Shown: one piece after another, positions 51,273 through 59,141 of the stretch | Numbering within the stretch: position 1 is the first letter of the stretch | Layout of the letters: every line of letters starts with the position of its first letter | Assembly (NCBI RefSeq): GCF_000832305.1 | Contig: NZ_CP010537.1 | Span: 1 to 64,000 of the forward strand | Length of the DNA: 64,000 nucleotides | Direction: 5' to 3' | DNA from: Cupriavidus basilensis | GTDB taxonomy: Bacteria; Pseudomonadota; Gammaproteobacteria; Burkholderiales; Burkholderiaceae | Position numbers and translations under genes: made by a program | Notes under the pieces: model-generated | What the model was told of the DNA's origin: nothing | Database searches by the model: none | Seen by the model: only the letters and a program-made list of their open reading frames with translations

Positions 51273-52942
51273 AGCGCTGGCTGCGGGGAGAGGCGGGCAA
51301 CGCGGGGGCGCGGCGGCTCGCCTTGCTGGCGGCGTTGCTTGCCGCCGGCCTGGCGCTATGGCTGATCGCGATGCTGGCCGCGCACGATGCGCGCGAGCGC
51401 GTGGAGCGCATGTCGTCGGCGGTGCGTGACAACCTCGAACTCGCGCTGGCCGATACGCTTGACATTGCCTACCAGGACCGCGAGCTGGTGGGCGCACCCT
51501 GCCGCGGCGTGGCGCGCCAGTTGCAGGAGCAGGGTGCCTACACCGCCTATATCCGCGATGTGGTGCTGGTGGCGCGCGGCATGCGCTATTGCTCGGCGGT
51601 GCGCGGTGAGATAGCGGCTCCCCTGGGCGAACTACTGAACTGGCGGCCCGGGTTGCAGTACCTCTTTGCCAAACCCCCTCACGGCGCCAGCATGGCGCTT
51701 GCCGTGTTCTCAGGCACCGCCCCGGGCAGCGGCGTACTGGTCTGGGTGGAGGGGCGCTATCTGGCCGACATGGTGCAGTCGGCGGGCAAGCTGGGGTTTC
51801 CTGGTATCGAGATCGAGGTGGCGGGCACACGCTTCATGCTCAACGGCGGCGCCGGCGGCGCCGGCGGCGCTGGTGGCGCTGGTGGCGCAGTGAGCGATGC
51901 GGGCGAGCATGCCGGTGCCCCAGCCCTGGTGCGGCGTGATGACGCCGGGCAGGGCGCGCATGGCATTGTCGATATCCGGCCACTGACGGGACACCCGATC
52001 ACCGTCATCGCGAGCGCGCCGCACAGCCTGATACTGCATGAGAGCCTCAAGTACATGGTGCTGCCACCGCTGGCCGCGGGCATCGCTGCGCTGATGGTGC
52101 TGGGGCTGCATTCGCGCCGGGCGGCGCGCCGCTCCTTTGCCGCGGAGCTGCAGCGCGGGCTGCGCAACGGCGAGTTCGTGCCTTACTACCAACCGGTGGT
52201 CGATCTGGAAAGCGGGCTGTGCACGGGGGTGGAAGTGCTGGCACGCTGGGCGCACCCGAGGCGCGGCTTGCTCGAGCCCGAGCATTTCATTCCGGCTATC
52301 GAGCAACAGCATCTGGCGGTCGCGCTGACGCTGCACCTGATCCCCCGTGTGCTGCGCGACATCGAGCCGCTGGCGTTGCCGCCCGCGTTCCATCTTGCCT
52401 TCAACGTCACCAGCGAGCACTTTGACGATGCGGGCTTCTGGGCCGAAGACTCGCCGCTATTCGCACTGCTGCTGGCCAACGTGACCCCGGTGCTGGAAAT
52501 CACGGAGCGCGATGCCGTCTCGCTGGTGGAGCACCAGCGCAGTGCGATCCAGCGCGCCAAGGCGCGCGGCATCAAGCTGGCGGTGGACGACTTTGGCACC
52601 GGCTACTGCGGGCTGGCCTACTTCAAGCAGTTCGAGGTGGACTTCCTCAAGCTCGATCGCATCTTTGTGCAGGCCGACCCTGGCGATAAGGTGAGCGGCC
52701 AGATTGTCGACGTCACCATCAGCTTTGCCCACGCCCTGGATCTGGCGGTGGTGGCCGAGGGCATCGAATGCGAGGCGCAGCGCGCGTGGCTGGCGGGCAA
52801 GGGCGTGCGCCTGGGGCAGGGCTATCACTTTGCGCGCCCGCTGACGCGGGACGGGCTATGCGGGTGGCTGCCCTCGCATCTCGAGCGCGGCGTGCCGGCT
52901 GCGTTGCCTGGCGATGGCCTGGCCGTGCCGGAGCGCGTCTGA
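51269..52942 (+). CDS. CSS-motif EAL-domain c-di-GMP phosphodiesterase
   Basis: A 557-residue inner-membrane enzyme. Two membrane helices (about 17-38 and 265-285) flank a periplasmic CSS sensor domain with Cys78 and Cys108 (MRYCSAVRGE). The EAL domain (about 290-540) reads EVL instead of EAL but keeps the catalytic residues: ITERDAV, VDDFGTGYCGL, the lysine in FLKLDRIF and AEGIECEAQ. Residues about 192-207 are an in-frame GGAGGAGGA-type repeat, encoded by a GGC/GCC triplet array, inserted in the periplasmic domain. It is translationally coupled to the sensor kinase. Confidence 0.92.
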   Translation: MKRWLRGEAGNAGARRLALLAALLAAGLALWLIAMLAAHDARERVERMSSAVRDNLELALADTLDIAYQDRELVGAPCRGVARQLQEQGAYTAYIRDVVLVARGMRYCSAVRGEIAAPLGELLNWRPGLQYLFAKPPHGASMALAVFSGTAPGSGVLVWVEGRYLADMVQSAGKLGFPGIEIEVAGTRFMLNGGAGGAGGAGGAGGAVSDAGEHAGAPALVRRDDAGQGAHGIVDIRPLTGHPITVIASAPHSLILHESLKYMVLPPLAAGIAALMVLGLHSRRAARRSFAAELQRGLRNGEFVPYYQPVVDLESGLCTGVEVLARWAHPRRGLLEPEHFIPAIEQQHLAVALTLHLIPRVLRDIEPLALPPAFHLAFNVTSEHFDDAGFWAEDSPLFALLLANVTPVLEITERDAVSLVEHQRSAIQRAKARGIKLAVDDFGTGYCGLAYFKQFEVDFLKLDRIFVQADPGDKVSGQIVDVTISFAHALDLAVVAEGIECEAQRAWLAGKGVRLGQGYHFARPLTRDGLCGWLPSHLERGVPAALPGDGLAVPERV

Positions 52943-52959
52943 GCCTGCCCCGATGGAGC

Positions 52960-53019
52960 GGTTTATGCGCAAATATGAAACGCTTTGCCTATTTTTAATT
53001 GATAAAAATGATATAGAAT
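52960..53019 (+). promoter_or_regulatory. Promoter-like element, copy B
   Basis: CGGTTTATGCGCAAATATGAAAC, 30 bases with an A-tract (TTGATAAAAATGA), then TATAGAAT at 53012-53019. The spacing is identical to that of copy A at 48128. A terminator follows 65 bp downstream, so it likely drives a short RNA. Confidence 0.6.
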
Positions 53020-53024
53020 CCGCG

Positions 53025-53116
53025 TGTAGCCTTACTTTCCCCGTCGGGCTATGCGCCTCCCTGCTGGATTCTCCTTGCCGGCCAGCGCCTCGTGTTCCTA
53101 CGCGAGGCGCTCTTTT
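53025..53116 (+). ncRNA. Candidate small RNA with intrinsic terminator
   Basis: Predicted from the promoter-like element ending at 53019 and the hairpin AGCGCCTCG / CGAGGCGCT (53084-53092, 53103-53111) followed by CTTTTG. The transcript would be about 90 nt. A reading frame crosses it but has no ribosome-binding site. The target and exact start are unknown. Confidence 0.5.
53084..53116 (+). terminator. Terminator of the candidate sRNA
   Basis: A 9-bp perfect stem, AGCGCCTCG with CGAGGCGCT, a 10-nt loop and a short T-tract. Confidence 0.7.
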
Positions 53117-53401
53117 GATTTCCCTGTTGATTTTCCTGTCTCCCCCAGACGCCGGGCCTCATTCGCTCCGCTATCCCGGACGCGTGGGCATTCGTCCTAC
53201 TGGGCTTACAGCCGCCGCCTGACAAGCAGCAAAGCCGCCGCGACTGCCTAAGCTGATCTCGGCGCCCCCCTGTTCAAGCATGTGGGCACGGCGCGGACAC
53301 GGCGAGATCGCCGGCAAGACGCAGGCCGCTTATGGTGACGCCAGGGAAGACGCCAAGCGTACCCGCTAACGCGTGAGCGCAATGACGCAATGACACAATG
53401 G

Positions 53402-53452
53402 AGAACGCCGCCGGTGCCCCGGGGTCATGCGACCCAAGGGCACCGACGGCGT
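53402..53452. terminator. Long hairpin after the 60-aa ORF
   Basis: AACGCCG and GGTGCCC pair with GGGGCACC and CGGCGTT around a central GGGTCGCATGACCC. There is no clear T-tract on either side. It lies just downstream of the minus-strand small ORF. Confidence 0.45.
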
Positions 53453-53468
53453 TGCTGCGTTCAGCGGC

Positions 53469-53651
53469 TTAACTGAAGCACTCGTTGTAGAAGCGAGTGG
53501 CGGTGCCGACGGGACGAAACGTATACGGCAGCTCGGCGAGTGCCGCTGCGTCGAGCGAGCCGTATGGGATATCGAGGCCTAGGCCGCTGGCGTCAGTGAC
53601 CGCCCGGTCTTTGCGCTGGGTGTCGTGCGTGGATTTGTGATGCGTACTCAT
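53469..53651 (-). CDS. Hypothetical small protein, 60 aa
   Basis: Starts MSTHHKSTHDTQRKD and ends LPYTFRPVGTATRFYNECFS. No signal peptide or membrane segment; family not recognised. GCGAGAA before the ATG is a weak ribosome-binding site. The long hairpin just downstream supports a transcription unit here. The frame runs open upstream to 53867 but that extension is proline/arginine-rich and unlikely. Confidence 0.5.
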   Translation of the reverse strand: MSTHHKSTHDTQRKDRAVTDASGLGLDIPYGSLDAAALAELPYTFRPVGTATRFYNECFS

Positions 53652-54060
53652 GTGCGTTCTCGCTGCGTCTGACTGGCGCGCCACGGGGTTATGCCGCGTA
53701 GCTGGCGCTGGTGAAATGGCGATCCGTGTGGCTGCCATCGGTACAGGCCATGTTAGCCAAACGCGCCGGAAAGATAATCCGGCCCGGGCAAAATACACTG
53801 TTGCGCAATCACGTCCAATCGCGCGCTGGCCGAGGCGCCGCCAGCACGTGGCACGGTGATCGGGCATGCACGGTGCCTTAGCCGTCCCATCCCGCCTTGC
53901 TTTCCGGATTCCCTTTCCCCACCTCGATTCGCCAGCCTTATCGGTCTATATTTGGCTAGTGCGCGCGCATGCCGCGCTGCCTCGCTGCCGTGAGCGGTGC
54001 GAGCACGCGCTCACGGCACTGGCCTGCCCCGGCCCGACCGACCCACTGCAGGAGCCAGCC

Positions 54061-54768
54061 ATGTCCCGCTTCCCGCCATTGCCGCCGTGCTTTGCCGATC
54101 GCCGCGAAGCCGGGATCTTTCTTGGACGGCACCTGGCGGAACGCGGCTTTGGCGCCGCCGCGGCTGGCGAGGCGCCACTGGTGCTGGCGCTGCCGCGCGG
54201 CGGTGTGCCGGTTGCCTTTGAGGTGGCGCGGATCCTCGAAGGACGGCTCGATATCCTGCTGGTCCGCAAGATCGGGGCTCCCGGCTATCCGGAGCTGGCG
54301 CTGGGCGCGGTCGTGGAGGGCGACGCCGCCGGCAGTGCGCCGCTGACTGTGGCAAACGACGATCCCTGGACGCGCCGCGCACGTGACAGCGGTGCGTTCG
54401 ATGCCGAGCGCGGCCGCCAGCTCGACGAGATCGGGCGCCGGCAGCAGCGCTATCGCGGGGGAGCGTCAGTGCCGGCGATGGCCGGGCGCACCGTGATCGT
54501 GGTGGACGACGGCGTGGCAACCGGCGCCACCATGCGCGCCGCGCTGGAAGGCGTGCGCCAGGCGCAGGCAAAGCGGGTGGTGGCGGCCGTGCCGGTTGCA
54601 TCCATCGAGGGTGAGGCCAGCCTGCGCGCGTCGGCGCACGAGGTGATCTGCCTGAACGTGCCAGCCAGCTTTGGCGCCGTGGGCGCGTTCTACCTGGATT
54701 TCAGGCAGACCACCGATGAGGAAGTGATGGCCTTGCTGCGCCAGCGTGCCTGCGGGCGCCCGGCTTGA
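54061..54768 (+). CDS. Phosphoribosyltransferase-fold protein
   Basis: A 235-residue type I phosphoribosyltransferase. The PRPP loop is clear: VIVVDDGVATGATMRAALEG. The N-terminal LVLALPRGGVPVAFEVARIL and LVRKIGAPGYPELALGAV segments match the 'predicted phosphoribosyltransferase' family often found near stress or plasmid genes, whose substrate is unknown. GGAG ribosome-binding site before ATG 54061. It faces the LeuD-like gene. Confidence 0.85.
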   Translation: MSRFPPLPPCFADRREAGIFLGRHLAERGFGAAAAGEAPLVLALPRGGVPVAFEVARILEGRLDILLVRKIGAPGYPELALGAVVEGDAAGSAPLTVANDDPWTRRARDSGAFDAERGRQLDEIGRRQQRYRGGASVPAMAGRTVIVVDDGVATGATMRAALEGVRQAQAKRVVAAVPVASIEGEASLRASAHEVICLNVPASFGAVGAFYLDFRQTTDEEVMALLRQRACGRPA

Positions 54769-54808
54769 GGTTGCGCGGCTGGTTGCGCTGCCGCCTGCGC
54801 GGGCGCCT

Positions 54809-55321
54809 TTAGCGCTGCGCTGCCAGCCTGGCCTTCAGGTGCGGCACCAGGCCACCGGCCTGCAGCAGGGCGTGCAGGAATTCGGGGATCGGCTCGCAAG
54901 CCACGCGGCTGCCATCGGGCAGCACCAGGCAAGCCTGCCCGAGTTCCAGCCGCGCCGCCGCGCCATCCACCAGGCGCGTGGCGTCGTGACAGACCAGCAC
55001 CGGCAGGCCCAGATTGATCGCGTTGCGGTAGAAAAGGCCAGCGAAAGACGGCGCGATCACCGCGGCCAGGCCGAGATGGCGCAGTGCCTGTGGCGCCTGC
55101 TCGCGCGAGGAACCCACGCCAAAGTTACGCCCGGCCACCAGCAGGTCGCCGGGGCGCACCGCGGCTGGAAACTCGGGACGCAGCCCGGCCAGGCAGTGGC
55201 GGGCAATCTCTTCGACACCGCCCTTCATATGGGTGCCGGGCGCCATCTGGTCGGTATCCACGTTGTCGCCAAAGCGCCAGATCCGGCCGCCAGGAAGGGG
55301 GGGGATGGGGGCTGGGCTCAT
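54809..55321 (-). CDS. LeuD-like small subunit of a hydro-lyase
   Basis: A 170-residue swivel-domain subunit of the aconitase family: GDNVDTDQMAPGTHMKG, NFGVGSSREQAPQALRHLG and INLGLPVLVC. The short length matches the archaeal/2-methylmalate-type small subunits rather than the biosynthetic bacterial LeuD (about 200). Pairs with the large subunit at 55318, which it overlaps by 4 bp. The substrate may be a tricarboxylate or citramalate-like acid, given the binding protein in the operon. Confidence 0.87.
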   Translation of the reverse strand: MSPAPIPPLPGGRIWRFGDNVDTDQMAPGTHMKGGVEEIARHCLAGLRPEFPAAVRPGDLLVAGRNFGVGSSREQAPQALRHLGLAAVIAPSFAGLFYRNAINLGLPVLVCHDATRLVDGAAARLELGQACLVLPDGSRVACEPIPEFLHALLQAGGLVPHLKARLAAQR

Positions 55322-56625
55322 GGCAGCAACCCGCGCGGGTCGGTGATGCTTCCGGTGACGGCGCACGCCGCCACGGTCAGCGGCGAAGCCAGCCAGACCG
55401 CGCTGCCGCTTTCGCCCATGCGGCCGGCAAAGTTGCGCGCGGTCGAGGCGATGGCGCGGCTGTTGGCAGGAAAGCGGGAAGGGCCATAGCCCGCGCACGC
55501 GTTGCACGCATTGGGCAGCAATTGTGCTCCGGCGTCCAGCAGGATGGCCAGCGTGCCCTCGCTCTCGGCCTGGCGCTGGTCGCGCAGCGAGGCGGGCGCC
55601 ACCTGTAATGTGACCCCCGGCGCCACGCGCCGGCCACGCAGCACGCTGGCAGCCATGCGCAGGTCTTCCAGCTTGGCGCCGGTGCAGGCGCCCAGGTAGG
55701 CGATGTCCACGCGCTGGCCGGCGGCCTGGTCGACCGGGCCGGTGTTGGCTGGCGAATGCGGCGCGGCCACCTGTGGCGCCAGCGCGGCTGCGTCGAAGCG
55801 GTGGCTTGCCAGCACTGGCGCACCGGGCTCGCTGCGCCAGTGCGAGAGCGCGATGGCGTCGAGCTTCGCGGCGGGCACGCCGGCCTGCGCCAGCCAGGCC
55901 CGCGTGGTGGCGTCGGGCGCGATCAAGCCGGTCTGTGCGCCAAGCTCGGCGCTCATGTTGGTCAGCGTCATGCGTTCCTGCATGGGCAGGGCCGTCACGG
56001 CCTCGCCGGTGTACTCGATGGCTTCATAGCGGCCGCCATCCAGTCCCAGCCGGCCGCACAGGAACAGCATGATGTCCTTGGCGCAAACGCCGGCCGAGAG
56101 CTTGCCGTCCCATTGCAGGCGGATGGTATGCGGCACGCGCAACCAGATCTCGCCGGTGGCCAGCACGCCGGCCATCTCGGTCGCGCCGATGCCGAACATA
56201 TAGGCCCCGAACGCGCCGCCGGTGGGGCTGTGGCTGTCGCCGCCCACGATGAAGCGTCCCGGCAGCACGTGGCCGTGTTCGGGCAATACCAGGTGGCAGA
56301 TGCCTTCGCCGTCGATGAAGTGAGGCAGGCGTGCCTCGCGGACCCAGTCGCGGGTGAAGCGCACGATGGCCTGCGCCTCGGGATCGGCCGCGGGCAGGTA
56401 GTGGTCGGTCACCACCACATAGCGCTCCGGGTCCCACACCTTGGCGCCCAGTTCGCGCAGCAGCGGCGCCACCCGGCGCGGGCCACTGGAATCGTGCGAC
56501 ATGGCCAGGTCCACCCGGCACGTCACGATGGTGCCCGGCGTGACCCTCTCGAGGCCGGCCGCCCGCGCAACCAGCTTTTGCGCCAACGTGGCCGGCGTGT
56601 GGGCGGGCCCGGCGAGCGGCCTCAT
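55318..56625 (-). CDS. LeuC-like large subunit of a hydro-lyase
   Basis: A 435-residue aconitase-superfamily enzyme. 4Fe-4S cluster ligands are visible in YLGACTGAK (Cys) and NACNACAGYGPS (two Cys). The active-site region has GRFIVGGDSHSPTGGAFGAYMFGIGATEM. It belongs to the 3-isopropylmalate/homoaconitate large-subunit group and is shorter than the leucine-biosynthesis LeuC. It overlaps both neighbours by 4 bp. Confidence 0.9.
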   Translation of the reverse strand: MRPLAGPAHTPATLAQKLVARAAGLERVTPGTIVTCRVDLAMSHDSSGPRRVAPLLRELGAKVWDPERYVVVTDHYLPAADPEAQAIVRFTRDWVREARLPHFIDGEGICHLVLPEHGHVLPGRFIVGGDSHSPTGGAFGAYMFGIGATEMAGVLATGEIWLRVPHTIRLQWDGKLSAGVCAKDIMLFLCGRLGLDGGRYEAIEYTGEAVTALPMQERMTLTNMSAELGAQTGLIAPDATTRAWLAQAGVPAAKLDAIALSHWRSEPGAPVLASHRFDAAALAPQVAAPHSPANTGPVDQAAGQRVDIAYLGACTGAKLEDLRMAASVLRGRRVAPGVTLQVAPASLRDQRQAESEGTLAILLDAGAQLLPNACNACAGYGPSRFPANSRAIASTARNFAGRMGESGSAVWLASPLTVAACAVTGSITDPRGLLP

Positions 56626-57650
56626 TCCGGCGTGGCTCCCGAATACTTGACCACCTTGGCCCAGCGCTTGATGTCATTGCGCACGAAGGCGGCAAAGGCC
56701 TCTGGCGAATTGCCGACCGGCTGCGCGCCGTCGAGCTCCAGGCGCTTGCGCACCGCGGGCGCCTCAAGGCCCCTGCGGGCAGCCTGGTAAAGCGCCTGCA
56801 AGACGTCCGGTGGCAGGCCAGCGGGGCCGAACAGGCCGAACCAGGCGCTGGACTCGAACCCCTTGACGGTGGCGCCGATCGGCGCGACGCCAGGGAACTG
56901 CGGCAGCGGCGCCGGGCTGGTGACGCCAAGCACCTTGAGTTTCCCGCTCCTGACGTGCGGGAGCACGTTGAAGGTACTGGCGAACATCAGGTCGACCTGG
57001 CCCGAGAGCACGTCCGTAATGGCCGGCGCGGTGCCCTTGTAGGGGATGTTGACGATGTAGGTGCCCGTCATCATCTTGAACATGTCGCCGGCCAGATGCA
57101 CGGACGAACCCACCGAGCCGATCGCAAAATTCAGCTTGCCGGGCTTGCTCTTGGCCAGCTGGATCAATTCCGGGATGTTATTCGCGGGCAGGCTCGGCGT
57201 GGCAACCAGCACGCTGGGGACGGTCGCCACCAGCGTGATCGGCGTGAAATCCTGGACCGGGTCGAAGGGCAGCTTCTTGTACAGCGTGGCGTTGATGGTG
57301 TGGCTGGTGAAGCTCATCAGCAAGGTAGTGCCGTCCGGCGCGCTCTTGGCGACAAGGTCGGCGGCGATATTGCCGCCGGCACCCGGGCGGTTTTCCACCA
57401 GCACGGGCTGGTCCAGCTCCCGGGACATCTCCTGGGCGATGGTGCGCGCCAGCGTGTCCGTGGTGCCCCCGGCGGGCGCCCCCACCAGGATGCGGATGGG
57501 TTTGCGCCCGGCCACCTGGGCGCGCGCCGACGGCGCCTGCGCAAGCAAGCCAAGGCTGGCGGCGGCGCCGAGCAGCCCGCGCATTGCCTTGCGGCGCGAG
57601 GGGCGCGTGAGCGCTTGGGAGAGTGGTCGGCCCATGCGGGGAGCAGGCAT
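56622..57650 (-). CDS. Tripartite tricarboxylate transporter binding protein (Bug family)
   Basis: A 342-residue periplasmic solute-binding protein with a twin-arginine-like start (RPSRRKAMRGLLGAAASLGLLAQAPSARAQ). The Bug family pattern is clear: PIRILVGAPAGGTTDTLARTIAQEMS, VENRPGAGGNIAADLVAKSAPDG and MFKMMTGTYIVNIPYKGTAPAITDVLSGQVDLMF. Membrane components TctA/TctB are absent here. AAGGAAA ribosome-binding site before ATG 57650. First structural gene of the operon, 50 bp after its GntR regulator. Confidence 0.93.
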   Translation of the reverse strand: MPAPRMGRPLSQALTRPSRRKAMRGLLGAAASLGLLAQAPSARAQVAGRKPIRILVGAPAGGTTDTLARTIAQEMSRELDQPVLVENRPGAGGNIAADLVAKSAPDGTTLLMSFTSHTINATLYKKLPFDPVQDFTPITLVATVPSVLVATPSLPANNIPELIQLAKSKPGKLNFAIGSVGSSVHLAGDMFKMMTGTYIVNIPYKGTAPAITDVLSGQVDLMFASTFNVLPHVRSGKLKVLGVTSPAPLPQFPGVAPIGATVKGFESSAWFGLFGPAGLPPDVLQALYQAARRGLEAPAVRKRLELDGAQPVGNSPEAFAAFVRNDIKRWAKVVKYSGATPE

Positions 57651-57700
57651 CGCGGTTTCCTTCCGGGAAGATCGTGAGCGTGCAGTATCGCTTGCTTTTC

Positions 57701-58480
57701 TTACTCGCGCAGCCCCGTTCGTGCTTCGCGCTCCACCCACACGTTGGCGCTGTCGCCACCGGCGGGCGAGAGTTCCATGCGGTACTCGTAGCGGTCCGGA
57801 CGATATTGGCCAAGCAGGAATTGCACCGGGCGACCAGCCTTGTCCAGCACCACGCGGCGCACCGCCAGCAGCGCACCGCCCACCGGCACGTCCAGCAACG
57901 GCGCCACCACCACATCGGCCAGCCGGGCCGAGAGCGTCTGGCTGGCGCGCCCAAGCTTCACGCCCGCAGCCTCGAGCAGGCGCAGCATCGGCGTGATCTC
58001 GAGATCCTTGCGGTTCAGGCCGCGGCCGAGGTCGGCCGGCAGATACGTTGTGATGTGCGACAGCGGGCGGCTGCCGTAGTGACGCACGCGCACCACCTTG
58101 ACCACCGGGTCGCCTGGCTGCAGGCCAAGCGCTTCGGCGACTTCCGGAGTGGCATGCACATCGTCGATCGAGATCACCTTGACCGAGGTCTTCTGACCCA
58201 TGTCGATGATGTTGTCGAGCAGGCTGCCGGGCCGGTCGCCGAGCGTGACCGGCTTGATCGGATGCGGGTTGACGAAGGTGCCAAGGCCACGGTGACGGCG
58301 AACCAGACCCTCCTGCACGAGGCGATCGAACACGCGCCGCATGGTCACGCGCGAGGCGTGAAACTGCTTGGCGAGGTCGATTTCACCGGGCAAGGGGCCT
58401 TGACCAAAACGGCCTTCCACGATCTGTTGGCGTAGTACCACGTAAATCTGGTGATACAGGGGAACGACGGCTTCACTCAT
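57701..58480 (-). CDS. GntR-family regulator, HutC subfamily
   Basis: A 259-residue regulator: winged helix (PLPGEIDLAKQFHASRVTMRRVFDRLVQEGLVRRHRGLGTFV, residues 28-70) and a UTRA ligand domain (about 90-240). Read toward the Bug/LeuCD genes with a 50-bp gap, so it probably senses the substrate or product of that pathway. An upstream direct repeat AGTTGCTTA (about 58564 and 58576) may be part of its control region. Confidence 0.9.
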   Translation of the reverse strand: MSEAVVPLYHQIYVVLRQQIVEGRFGQGPLPGEIDLAKQFHASRVTMRRVFDRLVQEGLVRRHRGLGTFVNPHPIKPVTLGDRPGSLLDNIIDMGQKTSVKVISIDDVHATPEVAEALGLQPGDPVVKVVRVRHYGSRPLSHITTYLPADLGRGLNRKDLEITPMLRLLEAAGVKLGRASQTLSARLADVVVAPLLDVPVGGALLAVRRVVLDKAGRPVQFLLGQYRPDRYEYRMELSPAGGDSANVWVEREARTGLRE

Positions 58481-59141
58481 GGTTTCCCTTGTGATTGGGC
58501 GACAGGTTTGAATTAGCCTTAATGTACTTTAAATCAGACATAGAGCCTAGTCATGTTGTCATAAGTTGCTTATTAGTTGCTTAAACGTTGCCAAGGCGTT
58601 GCGCGCGCGCACTGCATAGGCAGCATGCAGCGCAATCTCCATACATTAAAGCCATTGCGTGGCAGGGCAGCGCATGCCGTGCCGGACTGCAACGGCCGGG
58701 TGTCATCCGAAGGGTTGAAACCCGTCGCGAGCGACGACCGGTGCACCGGCAGCGAGGCATGTTTCACTCGCGATACAGCGCTTGCACCAAGGGTTTTCCT
58801 TAGGAACCTCGCTAAAGTCCTGATAGCAGGGGAATTTCGGCTGTCCCGGGGAAAGCACGGCCATGCAGTGCGTCCGGCCGTGTCACAGCCGTGTGACATG
58901 TCGCGTGCGGTTCACAGCAGCGGCGCCCGCGCTCGTCCTCAGGAAGCTAGAGAAAGGCTGATTGGATGGCTTTGTAGCCCTTGTGTTTCAAGGGATTACG
59001 GGTTTCGAGCCACGCCCTGGCACCGATTATGCGCAATGAGAGGCTGGTTTGGCGGAATGCCGGACCTGAGCCTTTAGCCGGCGTTCTCCCCGAGTGCCGG
59101 AGCGAGGCTGAGCCGCTGTGACATCCTCCTGGGAGCTTTGT
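58481..59141. promoter_or_regulatory. Intergenic region before the exported-protein operon
   Basis: About 660 bp between divergent units. Direct repeats AGTTGCTTA occur on the GntR side. The right 450 bp are GC-rich with several short inverted repeats and could form a structured 5' leader for the glycine-rich-protein gene; I could not match a known riboswitch. Confidence 0.35.

Larger units (their letters stand above)
52943..54060. other. Long intergenic region with sRNA candidate and one small ORF
   Basis: About 1.1 kb. Left part: promoter-like element B, the candidate sRNA and its terminator. A degenerate iteron-like sequence GCGTACCCGCTAACGCG lies at 53357-53373. A small minus-strand ORF (53469-53651) and a long hairpin (53402-53452) follow. 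53660-54060 shows nothing clear beyond the promoter and leader of the phosphoribosyltransferase gene. Confidence 0.5.

Noticed and set aside
52914..53222. ORF of 102 codons overlapping the sRNA candidate
   Set aside because: No ribosome-binding site at its start, which lies within the EAL gene, and codon composition shifts along it; the promoter and terminator layout fits an RNA better.
58800..59141. Possible c-di-GMP or other riboswitch leader before the glycine-rich gene
   Set aside because: I looked for the GEMM-type conserved segments and did not find them; other classes could not be judged by eye.
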